The position numbers and the translations under genes were made by a program. The notes under the pieces were generated by a model. That model was not told the DNA's origin and did no database searches. It saw only the letters and a list, made by a program, of their open reading frames with translations. A stretch of DNA of 64,000 nt from Planctomycetota bacterium (lineage in GTDB: Bacteria; Planctomycetota; Planctomycetia; Gemmatales; HRBIN36). The stretch covers positions 1 to 64,000 of the forward strand of contig JACTMY010000002.1 in NCBI GenBank assembly GCA_014584395.1, in the 5' to 3' direction. Below are positions 8,602 to 17,757 of this stretch, piece after piece (the first letter of the stretch is position 1; each line of letters begins with the position of its first letter).

Positions 8602-9342
8602 TCACTTTCGTTCGCTCAAGCGTTGTTCGATGCGATCCAGCAGGAGGGCCGCCAGTTTGAGCCGGGAGACATTTTCGTATCGGCCTTCCGCGCCGGGGCC
8701 TACCAAGGCCCATTTGCCCATGCCTTCCAAGGTGTTCGCAACCATGAAATCGGCGCTGGATTGACGGCGCGAGGTTTCGGCCGTCTCTTGCAAGGCTTCC
8801 GGGGTTAGACCCACCTCCAGCTTAAACTTGACGAGGATGCCCGTGAATCCCCAATCGCCCCGAATCCGATCCACCAGCTTGGGCGTCGGCGTCATTCTGA
8901 GCCATACCTCGGGGTGATGACTTTTCACTTTCCCGGCCCGCGCGTCGTCGAAAAAGGCCCGTGGTTCGCTAGCTGCTTCCGGCCAGGGCAGCGCTTTGGG
9001 CACCAGGATTTCCTCGACCCGGTAGTCGCTGACGGCGGCCACGTGCACGATCGCATCCAATCCAGGCTGGCCCGGAGCGAAGGGGATCAGCCGCGCCATC
9101 AGTTGATGCAGCTCATCAAACGTCCGGTAGGGGTGCACCTTCCAATCCGGACCTTCAGTGACCTTGCCGCCGGCAATTTCCTTCACCACCTCGGGATGCG
9201 AGGTCAACAGCGTCACCGCGTGGCCCCGGCGCCGCGCCTCGCAGGCGATCCGCGTCCCGGTGCGGCCCGAGAAGACGTTGGTGATGCAGCGCACCTGATC
9301 GATGGGCGTTTGCGTGTTGCCCGCGGTGACGAGTACCCTCAT
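8602..9342 (-). CDS. coaB: Phosphopantothenate-cysteine ligase-like protein (CoaB)
   Basis: A 246-residue protein beginning MRVLVTAGNTQTPID followed by VRCITNVFSG, which is the nucleotide/phosphopantothenate-binding start of CoaB (family pattern VTxGGTxExID-VRxIxNxSSG). AAVSDY at about 110-115 is the conserved alanine/Asp loop, and KLVDRI and LVKFKLE match later blocks. GGAAGGGA lies just upstream of the ATG at 9342; the longer open frame to 9957 only shadows pepF. It forms a stand-alone ligase beside the decarboxylase instead of the bifunctional CoaBC typical of bacteria. It lies 32 bases after pepF in the same transcription direction. Confidence 0.82.
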   Translation of the reverse strand: MRVLVTAGNTQTPIDQVRCITNVFSGRTGTRIACEARRRGHAVTLLTSHPEVVKEIAGGKVTEGPDWKVHPYRTFDELHQLMARLIPFAPGQPGLDAIVHVAAVSDYRVEEILVPKALPWPEAASEPRAFFDDARAGKVKSHHPEVWLRMTPTPKLVDRIRGDWGFTGILVKFKLEVGLTPEALQETAETSRRQSSADFMVANTLEGMGKWALVGPGAEGRYENVSRLKLAALLLDRIEQRLSERK

Positions 9343-9374
9343 GTTGTCCCTTCCGCGTTGATGATTTCGGCGAG

Positions 9375-11222
9375 TCAGATTTGCGCCGCTAGCTGCTCGG
9401 CTTGGGTCACCATGTCGTCCAGCAATCGCAGTCCCAGCTTCCAAAAGCCCGGATCGTTGATGTCCACGCCCAAGCGCCGCAGCAACTGCGGGGGCGATTC
9501 CGAACCCCCTCGGCGCAACAGGTCCAGATATTGTTCCACGAAGGCGGTCCCTTCTTGCTTGTATTTTTGCACCAGCGCCAGGACAAGCAACTCGCCGAAG
9601 GAATAAGCGTAGCAGTAAAACGGCACATGAATGAAATGGCCGACGTACAGCCACCACCAGGCATAGTTCGGCGTCAAGGTCACGGCCTGGCCATGCATGG
9701 GCAGATTGGCCTGGATCCACAAGTCGTTGAGCTGTTCGGTGGCCAGTTCGCCCTTTTCCTGTCGGGCCTGGTGGGCGGCTTCCTCGAAGCGCGTCATCAC
9801 CACTTGCCGGAAGGCCGTGGCGAAGCTGTCCTCGATCTTGCCGCAGAGCAGGCCGAGCCGGATGCGCGGCTCGGGGTAGCGGTCGAGCAACCGTTCGAAA
9901 GTCAGCATCTCGCCGAACACGCTGGCCGTCTCGGCCGTGGTGAGGGGCGTGTCGCATTGCAAATAGCCGACGTCGCGGGAGAGGTATTGATGCAGGCCAT
10001 GCCCCAGCTCATGGGCGAGCGTCATCACGTCGCGGAGCTTGTCCGTGTAATTCATCAGAATGTAGGGATGGGCGCTGGGGACGGCGCTGCTGCTGAAGGC
10101 GCCGCCGCGCTTGCCGGGGCGGGGGTCGGCGTCGATCCAGCGGCGCTCGAAAAATTGATCGATGATCTGGCCCGCCTGGGGGCTGAACTGCCGATAACTC
10201 TCGCGCACCAGGGCGGCCGCCTCGTCCCAGGGGCAGCGGGGCAAGTCGGCGAACACCGGAGCATACCGGTCATGATCGTGCAGCACGGGCAGCCCCATGA
10301 GTTTGGCCTTCATGCGGTAGTAGCGCTGCACCGTGCCGTGGTAGGCTTCGATGCTGGTCATGAGGGCATGCACGGTCGCGGCGCTGATTTCATTGGCCAG
10401 ATGCCGCGGCTCCATGGGGTTCGCGAAGCGCCGCAAGCGCACGTCCACCTGATGATCCAGGATCACGGTGTTGAAGAGAAACGTGAGCAGCCGCGATTGT
10501 TCCTTGAGGGACGCAGTGAGGGCGTTCGAGGCCGCCTGGCGCACCGCGGCGTCCGGGTCGTACAGCTTCGCCAACGTTTGCTGGATGGTCAGCTTTTCGA
10601 CGCCGTTTTTGCCTTCAAAGGGACAGGTCATCAGCGCCGTGGTCTCATCGAACAGCCGCACGAAAGCGGCCCGCCCCGTCACCTGTTTTTCCTCCAGGAT
10701 CTTCTCTTCGGGTTCGCTCAGGTAATGGGGCTTCCAGAGTCGTTTCTGTTCGAGGTAATGGCGGAAGCGGGCCAGGAGGGGATGCTCAATCAGGGGCTGT
10801 GCGACGGCGTCCGGCAAGGCAACCCAAGCCAGGTCGAAAAAGATCAGATGCTGATTGATGGCCGTGCGGGCTTCCCGGGTCTTGGCGAGCAAGGCGCCGC
10901 GGCTTGGATCATTGGTTTGCGCCGAGTGCATGAGCATGGCGAAGATGAGCGGCTTGTCCATCTGCTCGGACAGCGCTTCCAATTCGGTGAGAGCTTGCTG
11001 CAAAGGCTCCGGCGCGGGGCCTTCTGGAGCTTGCAAAAGACCACGATAGGTTTGCTCGAACCGTTCGGCTCGCTGCTTGGCCTGGGCCAGGTCCTCTTCG
11101 ATTTTGGGGTCGGCAAGTCCTTGATACAGGTCGCCCAGGTCCCAGGCGATCCCTTGGGCGCTGCTGAGCGGGAGCACGGGGTCGCTGGATTTTTTCTCGG
11201 TGGGGGCGGTCGTGGTGGTCAT
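9375..11222 (-). CDS. pepF: Oligoendopeptidase F-type M3 metallopeptidase
   Basis: A cytoplasmic zinc peptidase that cleaves oligopeptides. The zinc motif HELGH is at residues 404-408 (context MTLAHELGHGLHQYL), and the third ligand Glu lies about 25 residues later in TTAETASVFGE. The N-terminal half is the helical domain of the M3B family, and the length (615 residues) is normal. Three starts are possible: 11276 without a ribosome site, 11231 with AAGGAG only 2 bases away, and 11222 (MTTTTAP) with AAGGAG 11 bases upstream; I chose the last. It heads the pepF > coaB > coaC > GH38-like run. Confidence 0.9.
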   Translation of the reverse strand: MTTTTAPTEKKSSDPVLPLSSAQGIAWDLGDLYQGLADPKIEEDLAQAKQRAERFEQTYRGLLQAPEGPAPEPLQQALTELEALSEQMDKPLIFAMLMHSAQTNDPSRGALLAKTREARTAINQHLIFFDLAWVALPDAVAQPLIEHPLLARFRHYLEQKRLWKPHYLSEPEEKILEEKQVTGRAAFVRLFDETTALMTCPFEGKNGVEKLTIQQTLAKLYDPDAAVRQAASNALTASLKEQSRLLTFLFNTVILDHQVDVRLRRFANPMEPRHLANEISAATVHALMTSIEAYHGTVQRYYRMKAKLMGLPVLHDHDRYAPVFADLPRCPWDEAAALVRESYRQFSPQAGQIIDQFFERRWIDADPRPGKRGGAFSSSAVPSAHPYILMNYTDKLRDVMTLAHELGHGLHQYLSRDVGYLQCDTPLTTAETASVFGEMLTFERLLDRYPEPRIRLGLLCGKIEDSFATAFRQVVMTRFEEAAHQARQEKGELATEQLNDLWIQANLPMHGQAVTLTPNYAWWWLYVGHFIHVPFYCYAYSFGELLVLALVQKYKQEGTAFVEQYLDLLRRGGSESPPQLLRRLGVDINDPGFWKLGLRLLDDMVTQAEQLAAQI

Positions 11223-11352
11223 CCGCTTCATTTCTCCTTGAAGGCGCCGATGAAAGCCAGGGGCCGCCGCTGACATCGGCTCGCTGGATTGCTAGGGTAT
11301 CAGCGTGGCATCGTTATCCTACAGGGTCCAGGCTCAACGGGGGATACGCGGC

Positions 11353-11658
11353 ATGGCCGAGTTTCGCACGGTGGCGCGACTGAGCGAAGTGCCCGTGAAC
11401 ACCGCCAAGGTGGTGCGGCATGGGATGAAGATGGTGGCCCTGTTCAACCGGGAAGGAACCATCTTTGCCATCGAGGACACCTGCCCCCACATGGGCGCCT
11501 CGCTCGCCGAGGGAACCGTCCACGACGGCGTCGTCGCCTGCCCCTGGCATGCCTGGCGGTTTCGCCTAGCCGATGGCACGTGGGTGGACAGCCCCAAGCT
11601 CAAAGTCCCCTGCTATCCCGTCCGGATCGTGGGCGATGACATTCAGATCGAAATCTAA
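11353..11658 (+). CDS. Rieske [2Fe-2S] ferredoxin, NirD-like
   Basis: A 101-residue single-domain Rieske protein. The cluster ligands are Cys44 and His46 (CPHMG) and Cys63 and His66 (CPWHAW). This size and layout fit the small subunit of assimilatory nitrite reductase (NirD) or the ferredoxin of a ring-hydroxylating dioxygenase; no partner enzyme is nearby, so it is probably a general electron carrier. The start is ATG 11353, preceded by CGGGGGA; the frame is also open from a GTG at 11305. There is no export signal. Confidence 0.85.
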   Translation: MAEFRTVARLSEVPVNTAKVVRHGMKMVALFNREGTIFAIEDTCPHMGASLAEGTVHDGVVACPWHAWRFRLADGTWVDSPKLKVPCYPVRIVGDDIQIEI

Positions 11659-12040
11659 CGCCTGCCAATTCCACTTATCCATCGGTTGATTGTGTTCAAT
11701 GCCATCTTGTAGCGGTCCGCGAACCGCGTGTCCAGGGAACCTACTTAGAAGACACTCATCCTGGCAGCCGCTTCGCAAAAATGGAAATCCAAGTCAACTT
11801 TTCAGAAATCTCGTCACATTCGAATCTTGATTTATGCTACACTCGAACGGAAGGATGAATCAAACTAGTCAGCGGCTCAGGCTGATTTATGATAGAAGGA
11901 GGGACAGGCGGCCAATGGATGAGGGGATGGGTTCCATCCCAGGATGAATTTTATCGTTGTTGTTCCCTTATTCACGATTCCCGGCATCCAACTCATCAGC
12001 GTCGCTGATCATGGCATTGTCATTGAAGTGAGCCACTTTC
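11659..12040 (+). other. 382-bp intergenic region upstream of the kinase
   Basis: No credible gene. It holds a candidate extended -10 promoter at 11835-11843 and a short hairpin, GGGATGG-GTT-CCATCCC, at 11924-11940 without a T tract, which would lie in the kinase 5' leader. Confidence 0.5.
11835..11843 (+). promoter_or_regulatory. Candidate extended -10 promoter for the kinase gene
   Basis: TGCTACACT is an extended -10 (TGn plus TACACT, four of six to TATAAT) with no good -35. It would give a 5' leader of about 190 bases before the kinase ATG. Confidence 0.3.
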
Positions 12041-13498
12041 ATGCAGGCGTTTGATCTACGCAGCCTATCGACCTTCTTGGTGCAATCCAAGCTGGTCACG
12101 CAAAGTCAATTGGACGAAGGTCAAGCCGAGGTCACCGCGTCGCCGCCCGACGACGTGGATGAATTCCTCGCCATCATGGAAAAACGAGGCTATTTGACCT
12201 CGTTCCAAACGGACAAGTTGCGCAAAAACGACCGCGGCGGCTATTTCCTGGGCAACTATCGCTTGCTCTACAAAATCGCTTCGGGCAGCTTCGGCCGGGT
12301 CTATCGAGCCGACGACCCCGCTTCCGGGCGAGTGGTCGCCATCAAGGTGCTTCGGAATCGTTGGTCCGAGAACAAGGACATCGTCGACCTCTTCGAGCGC
12401 GAAGGGCGAGTGGGCATGTCCCTGCGCCATCCCAACATCGTTGAAATCATCTCCGTGGGCAAGGAACCGGGGTCGCTCAGCTACTTCATCGTCATGGAAT
12501 TTGTCGAAGGGGGCAATCTCCGCGACATCCTGGCCATTCGCAAACGGTTCGACGTCGTCGAAACGCTGAAGATCCTCGAGGACGTCGCCTCTGCTCTGGC
12601 CTACGCCTTTGCCCGGGGCATCACCCACCGGGACATGAAACTTTCCAACGTGCTCATTTCCTCCTCGGGGGTCGCCAAGGTGGTGGATTTCGGCCTGGCG
12701 CAAATCTTTTCCACCAAATTCATCTTCGACGACTCCGCCACGGAAGTGCAGCGCACCGTCGACTACGCCGGCTTGGAAAAGGCGACGAACGCACCCTTCG
12801 GCGACGTCCGCAGCGACATTTACTTCATGGGCTGCATTGCCTATGAGATGCTGTCCGGCCGGCCGCCCTTGCTCCTCAGCAAGAACAAGATGGAACGCAT
12901 GAATCGGGAGCGCTTTCTCCGGGTGCGCCCCTTGCGGCCGGATGAGATCGATGGTTCGCCCCTGGTGCTGCGGCTGCTGGAAAACATGATGGCGGTGGAC
13001 CCGGCCAAGCGGTATCAGACGCCCAATCAATTGCTCGACGCCATCAAGAGCATTCGGGCCGAAGTTCTGTCCGGGCAGCGCGCCAGCACCGATTCCGTGG
13101 GACCCCGCTTCGCACCCACGGTCTTCGTCGTCGAAAGCGATGAACGGCTGCAAAATGCCTTGCGGGAAAAGCTCAAGAAGTATGGCTATCGCGTGTTGCT
13201 CGCCGGGGATCCCGCTCGGGCCGTGGATCGCTTTCGCCAGCATCCCTTCCACATCATCCTGGTGGACGCCGACACCACGCGCCGCGAGGGTTTATTGGCG
13301 GTCAATCAGGTCCTTGGTGCGGCTCGTGCCATGTCGCTCAAGTGCGATGGCGTGGTCATCACGTCGGAGCCAAACGAAGTGGAGGCCGTGGTCGATCCGC
13401 AGTATCGCGTGCGCACGTTGACCCGCCCCTTGAACATGGCCCAGTTGCTCGATCATTTGAACAGTCTGGCCCCCACGCCTTCGCTCTCCGTCAAATAG
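12041..13498 (+). CDS. Ser/Thr protein kinase with C-terminal receiver-like domain
   Basis: A 485-residue Hanks-type kinase. Residues 1-70 are a helical extension often seen in planctomycete kinases (TQSQLDEG, LTSFQTDKL). The kinase domain has the P-loop SGSFGRV at 81-87, Lys102, HRDMKLSN at 196-203 with catalytic Asp198, and DFGLA at 217-221. From about 360 a second domain resembles a response-regulator receiver: acidic start VVESDE (364-368), candidate phospho-acceptor Asp409 in ILVDAD, and TRPL where TKPF/L is usual, so the conserved Lys is Arg. There is no membrane segment. The substrate is unknown. It is convergent with pheT, 22 bases away. Confidence 0.88.
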   Translation: MQAFDLRSLSTFLVQSKLVTQSQLDEGQAEVTASPPDDVDEFLAIMEKRGYLTSFQTDKLRKNDRGGYFLGNYRLLYKIASGSFGRVYRADDPASGRVVAIKVLRNRWSENKDIVDLFEREGRVGMSLRHPNIVEIISVGKEPGSLSYFIVMEFVEGGNLRDILAIRKRFDVVETLKILEDVASALAYAFARGITHRDMKLSNVLISSSGVAKVVDFGLAQIFSTKFIFDDSATEVQRTVDYAGLEKATNAPFGDVRSDIYFMGCIAYEMLSGRPPLLLSKNKMERMNRERFLRVRPLRPDEIDGSPLVLRLLENMMAVDPAKRYQTPNQLLDAIKSIRAEVLSGQRASTDSVGPRFAPTVFVVESDERLQNALREKLKKYGYRVLLAGDPARAVDRFRQHPFHIILVDADTTRREGLLAVNQVLGAARAMSLKCDGVVITSEPNEVEAVVDPQYRVRTLTRPLNMAQLLDHLNSLAPTPSLSVK

Positions 13499-13520
13499 AC
13501 AGTGCACGTCGCAACGACGC

Positions 13521-16037
13521 CTAGGATGCCGTGCCGGGGCCGCGCAGCTTCGCGCCGGCCATCTTCTCCACGCGACTGACGATCTTCGAATGCACCTTGG
13601 CGATTTCCTTCTCCGTCAGCGTGCGATCCTCAGCCTGGAAACATAGGGCAAAGGCCAGGCTCTTCTTGCCGGGGGGCAGGTTTGGCCCCTGATACACATC
13701 GAAGAGACGAACGCCGCGCAGGAGTTCGCCGCCGCCTATCCAGATGTGCTCCGTAAGCTGCGCCGCGGGCAGCCCCTCGTCCACGATAAGGGCGATGTCC
13801 TGCAGCACGGGCGGGAACGTCGAGATTGGCCTGGCCGCATGGCTGTCCGGCATCAGGGCGATGATGCGCTCCAAGTCGAACTCCCCCGCCAGCACGATGC
13901 GCTGCCCGAGCATGAACGGCTCGTGCAGCCGGGGATGGAGCCGTCCGAAATGACCGAGGCTCTGCAGGCCGCTGCGCGCCTCGGCGGCTTGACCAGGGTG
14001 TAGATAGCCAGCATTGCTCGGATGGTAACTGACGTCGCCAAGATGCAAGCCTTCCAGCCAGGCTTCGACGAGGCCCTTCAGGTCGAAGAAATCCACCGGG
14101 GCAGGGGCGTCGAGCGTGTCCCAATGTTCGGGCTGCCGGGGGCCGGTCATGACGATGGCCAGGCGCGGGCTTTCTTTGGGCAGCGGCTCCCCGGCGACAG
14201 GCTCATAGATCGTCCCCAGCTCGAAAAGTTGCACGCCGGCGCGGTCGCGCAGATTCCGCGCCGCGGCTTCCAGCACGCTGGCGAGGACGCTGCGGCGCAT
14301 CACAACGCGCTCGCTGCTGATGGGATTGGCGAGCCGAACATATTCCACTGCCGCACCATGCAAGGGAGCTTCGCGCTCCGGCGTCGTCAAGCTGTAGTTG
14401 CGGACTTCCTGCAAACCCAGGTCAGCGAGTGCATCCGCGATTCGCTCCTCAGCCATAAGGGAAACGTTGTTCCTTTGCCGGGGCAGTTGATCGCTGAGCA
14501 GCGTCGCCGGCAAGCGGTCATAGCCATGAATGCGGGCAATGTCCTCCACCAGGTCGCTGGGGCCATGTTGGATATCGAGCCGATGTTCCGGTTGCTGGAC
14601 CAGCCACTCGTCGGCGCCCGCCTGTGAAACGCCATATTCCAAGCTGCGCAAGATGCGCACGATCTCCTCGGCCGGGATGGAGAAGCCCAGCAAGCGATCG
14701 ACATAGGCCTTCGAGAGGCGAATCGGATCGCGATGGATTGGACCCGGGTAAACGTCCAGGGCGTCTCGGGACATCGTCCCGCGGGCGAAACGCTGCATCC
14801 ACGCGGCGGCATGCTCCGACGCGGGCCGGACGATCTCCGGGTGAATCCCCCGACTGAAGCGGAAGCTGGCCTCGCTGGGCAAGTCGAAATGCCGGGCCGT
14901 CTTGCGGATGCTGACGTAATCGAAGCTGGCCGTTTCGAGCAGAATCCGCCGCGTTTGCGGCGTGACTTCGGTGTCGGCTCCGCCCATGACCCCGGCCAGG
15001 GCAATCGGCCCCGCCGCGTCGGCGATGAGCAGATGGCTGGGATTCAGCTTGCGATCAACCCCGTCCAGCGTGCGCAGGCTTTCTCCTTCCCGGGCCGAGC
15101 GAATGGCAATCACCGGCATCCCGCCGCCGGCCCGTTCGATGAGCCGGTCGAAATCGAATGCATGCAGCGGCTGCCCCCAGACGAGCATGACGTAATTGGT
15201 GACGTCGACGATGTTGTTGATCGGCCGCATGCCCGCCAGGCTCAGGCGAAGCTGCATCCAGGTTGGTGACGGTCCAATTTGAACGTCGGTGATGAGTCGA
15301 GCCATGTAGCGGCCGGATCGCTCCGGTTCGAGGATGTTCACATCCACCTGGCCGACGATGCTGGGGCCAGTCGCTTGGCCGTCGATGGCGGGCCGCTTGA
15401 GCGCTTGCCCCGTCAGGGCGGCGACTTCACGGGCCACGCCGATCAGCCCCAGGCACCGAGCCATGTTGGGGAGAATGTCGATCTCAAGGACGAAATCGCC
15501 GAGATAGTCCGCCAGGGGCATCCCCACCGGCGCCTCCGGATCGAGCAGAATGATGCCCTCATGCTCGTCGGCGATGCCCAGTTCCTTGGCCGAGCAGACC
15601 ATGGCGTCGCTCAGGATGCCGCGGATTTTTCCAGGCTTCAGTTCCTTGAGGACTTTCGTTTCGGCGTAGCCATCGTAGAGCACCGAACCCGCCAGGGCGA
15701 GGATGACCTTTTGCCCCCGGTCGCCGACTTTGAGGTTGCTGGCCCCGGTGACGACTTGCTTGGGTTCGGGCTGGCCGTAATCGAGACGAACCAGGGTCAG
15801 GCGGTCGGCGTCGGGATGCTTCACGACTTCCTGCACCTCGGCGATGACGATCTTGTCGGCCGCCCAGACCGGGCCGCGTTCCTCGATCTTCGCCTTCAAC
15901 CCTTCCGGCGCGGGCAAGCCAATCGGCTTGACGCTGGCCACTTCCAGACCGGCCAGGGTCAGCCTTTCGACCAGTTGCGGCAAGCCGATGCCGGAGACGT
16001 CCACGAAATCGTTCAACCATCGCAATGGAACACGCAT
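13521..16037 (-). CDS. pheT: Phenylalanyl-tRNA synthetase beta subunit
   Basis: The 838-residue large subunit of the (alpha-beta)2 enzyme that charges tRNA-Phe. The N-terminus MRVPLRWLNDFVDV is typical. A tRNA-binding EMAP-like domain lies at about 45-160, the B3/B4 editing domain follows near 220-400, the B5 domain comes after it, and the C-terminal ferredoxin-like anticodon-binding domain covers the last 95 residues. Bacterial full length is about 800, so the gene is complete. It is separated from pheS by about 105 bases and forms the end of the infC > rpmI > rplT > pheS > pheT cluster. Confidence 0.95.
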   Translation of the reverse strand: MRVPLRWLNDFVDVSGIGLPQLVERLTLAGLEVASVKPIGLPAPEGLKAKIEERGPVWAADKIVIAEVQEVVKHPDADRLTLVRLDYGQPEPKQVVTGASNLKVGDRGQKVILALAGSVLYDGYAETKVLKELKPGKIRGILSDAMVCSAKELGIADEHEGIILLDPEAPVGMPLADYLGDFVLEIDILPNMARCLGLIGVAREVAALTGQALKRPAIDGQATGPSIVGQVDVNILEPERSGRYMARLITDVQIGPSPTWMQLRLSLAGMRPINNIVDVTNYVMLVWGQPLHAFDFDRLIERAGGGMPVIAIRSAREGESLRTLDGVDRKLNPSHLLIADAAGPIALAGVMGGADTEVTPQTRRILLETASFDYVSIRKTARHFDLPSEASFRFSRGIHPEIVRPASEHAAAWMQRFARGTMSRDALDVYPGPIHRDPIRLSKAYVDRLLGFSIPAEEIVRILRSLEYGVSQAGADEWLVQQPEHRLDIQHGPSDLVEDIARIHGYDRLPATLLSDQLPRQRNNVSLMAEERIADALADLGLQEVRNYSLTTPEREAPLHGAAVEYVRLANPISSERVVMRRSVLASVLEAAARNLRDRAGVQLFELGTIYEPVAGEPLPKESPRLAIVMTGPRQPEHWDTLDAPAPVDFFDLKGLVEAWLEGLHLGDVSYHPSNAGYLHPGQAAEARSGLQSLGHFGRLHPRLHEPFMLGQRIVLAGEFDLERIIALMPDSHAARPISTFPPVLQDIALIVDEGLPAAQLTEHIWIGGGELLRGVRLFDVYQGPNLPPGKKSLAFALCFQAEDRTLTEKEIAKVHSKIVSRVEKMAGAKLRGPGTAS

Positions 16038-16142
16038 GGTTGGGGAAACCTCAACAGGAAAGGATTAGGTTAAAACGGCCGGCAGGGCAGGCCGCCAGGG
16101 AGACACACACATGTTCCGATGGCGGCTGATCCCTCGCTTCAA

Positions 16143-17165
16143 CTAAAACTGTTCAAGGAAACGCAAGTCATTTCCCCAGAAGAGCCGAATGTCATTGATG
16201 CCATACTTGACCATGGTCATGCGCTGCGTGCCCAAGCCAAAGGCGAAGCCGCTGTAGACGTCCGGGTCGTAGCCGCCGTTGGCGAGCACCGCGGGGTGGA
16301 CCATGCCGGCGCCCATGATTTCGAGCCAACCGGTCCCCTTGGTCAGCCGCTCGCTCGCTTCATCGACGACCGGCCAGGAAACGTCCACCTCGATGCTCGG
16401 CTCGGTAAATGGGAAGTAGCTCGAACGAATGCGAATCTCGCGCTCCATGCCGAACATTCTGCGGGCAAAGGCGAGGATGGTGCCCTTGAGGTCGGCCATG
16501 GTGATGTGCCGGCCGACGACCAACCCCTCGACCTGCTCGAACTGAATTTCGCTCCGCGTCGTGATCTGTTCGTAGCGGTAGCACATGCCCGGCAGGACGA
16601 CCCGGATCGGCTCGGGGCAAAACTCGCGCATGACGTGGATCTGGCCCGGCGAGGTATGCGTGCGCAGAATCACGTTCGGCGTGGTCGTGTGAAAGGTATC
16701 CCACATGTCGCGCGCCGGGTGATGGGGCGGCATGTTGAGCAGTTCGAAGTTGGTTTGATCGTCCTCAACCTCGCGGCTGCGATAGACCTGGAAACCCATA
16801 TCGGCAAAGAGGGCAAGAATGCGCCGCATCATTTGCGTGGCGGGATGCAGCCGGCCGCGCCAGCGGGGGCGGCCCGGCAGAGTCACGTCAACGCGATCCT
16901 CCCGCAAGCTCCGCTCCAGTTCCGCCTCGCGGACGTCCTTCTCCTTGGCTTCGGCGGCGTCGGCGAGCTTGAGCTTGAGTTGATTGACCTGCTGGCCATA
17001 AGCAGGGCGCTCGGCGGGGGACAAGGCGCCGACCTTTTTCAGCGCCAAGGTCACGGCGCCGGCTTTCCCCAGGTATTTTCCCTGCCATTGGGCTAGGCCA
17101 GCGCCGTCGCGGCATGCCGCCAGGTCGGCGAGGGCGGCCTGTTCGAGCTGTTCGAGTTCCGTCAT
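16143..17165 (-). CDS. pheS: Phenylalanyl-tRNA synthetase alpha subunit
   Basis: The 340-residue catalytic subunit. The N-terminal coiled coil covers residues 1-85. The class II motifs follow: LRTHTSPGQIHVM, motif 2 CYRYEQI, and motif 3 GLGTQRMTMVKYGINDIRLF. The Phe pocket block GAGMVHPAVL is present. The ATG at 17165 (MTELEQLEQ) has GGAG 10 bases upstream; the open frame to 17324 has no synthetase sequence and crosses a hairpin, so I reject that extension. A hairpin at 17241-17266 lies between rplT and pheS and may act as an attenuator. Confidence 0.95.
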   Translation of the reverse strand: MTELEQLEQAALADLAACRDGAGLAQWQGKYLGKAGAVTLALKKVGALSPAERPAYGQQVNQLKLKLADAAEAKEKDVREAELERSLREDRVDVTLPGRPRWRGRLHPATQMMRRILALFADMGFQVYRSREVEDDQTNFELLNMPPHHPARDMWDTFHTTTPNVILRTHTSPGQIHVMREFCPEPIRVVLPGMCYRYEQITTRSEIQFEQVEGLVVGRHITMADLKGTILAFARRMFGMEREIRIRSSYFPFTEPSIEVDVSWPVVDEASERLTKGTGWLEIMGAGMVHPAVLANGGYDPDVYSGFAFGLGTQRMTMVKYGINDIRLFWGNDLRFLEQF

Positions 17166-17238
17166 GATTCTGTCGCTCCGCACAGCGTTTCGGGTCAGCG
17201 TGTCGGGATCGCTCCCCGGGGGAAGAAAGGGCCAACAA

Positions 17239-17266
17239 GAAAGCCCACGGTGTTGGCCGTGGGCTT
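17239..17266 (-). terminator. Hairpin between rplT and pheS, possible attenuator
   Basis: A 10-bp perfect stem (AAGCCCACGG / CCGTGGGCTT) with a 6-base loop. On the minus strand it ends CTTTCTTG, a poor U tract. It is placed just after rplT, so it could partly terminate or attenuate before pheST. Confidence 0.5.
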
Positions 17267-17307
17267 GAAGTCCGACTGTTTTGGCAAGGCTCAAGCCGGG
17301 CTTGAGA

Positions 17308-17691
17308 TCAACGGGACTTGGCAACCGCGGCCGCGGGCTTGGGCGCGTGCTTCTTGGCTAACTCCACCAGTTGATCAAACGTGGCCGGATCGTGGATGGC
17401 GACCTCCGACAGCATTTTGCGATCCAACTCCACGCCGGCGCGGATCAGGCCGGCGATGAAGACGTTGTATTGCACCATGCGCAGCCGGCAGGCGGCGTTG
17501 ATGCGCGTGATCCACAGGCGGCGGATGTTGCGCTTGTGCTGGCGGCGATCGCGATAAGCGAAGACGCCTCCGCGGATTAGCGTCGTTTTCATCTGCCCCC
17601 AAAGGTTGCCGCGGCTGGCGCGGTAGCCCTTGGTCAGTTTCCGCATCCGGGCCCGTTTGCGAAGCACCGTTTTACCACTGCGGGCACGCAT
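17308..17691 (-). CDS. rplT: 50S ribosomal protein L20
   Basis: 127 residues. The strongly basic N-terminus (KTVLRKRARMRKLTKGYRAS) and the conserved core RRQHKRNIRRLWITRINAA identify L20, which binds 23S rRNA early in assembly of the large subunit. In many bacteria it also represses its own operon by binding the rpmI leader. Ala/Lys-rich residues extend the C-terminus slightly. It lies 66 bases after rpmI; the spacer can form a GGGGAG/CTCCCC hairpin. Confidence 0.96.
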   Translation of the reverse strand: MRARSGKTVLRKRARMRKLTKGYRASRGNLWGQMKTTLIRGGVFAYRDRRQHKRNIRRLWITRINAACRLRMVQYNVFIAGLIRAGVELDRKMLSEVAIHDPATFDQLVELAKKHAPKPAAAVAKSR

Positions 17692-17757
17692 CGATCCGAC
17701 TCCTAACGTGTTGTTTGAGAGGTTCCGCGCGGGGGAGAGGTTCGCTCCCCTGGCGGT

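Noticed and set aside
8602..9957. Long form of the coaB-like frame
   Set aside because: CoaB similarity starts at ATG 9342, which has GGAAGGGA upstream; the rest shadows pepF.
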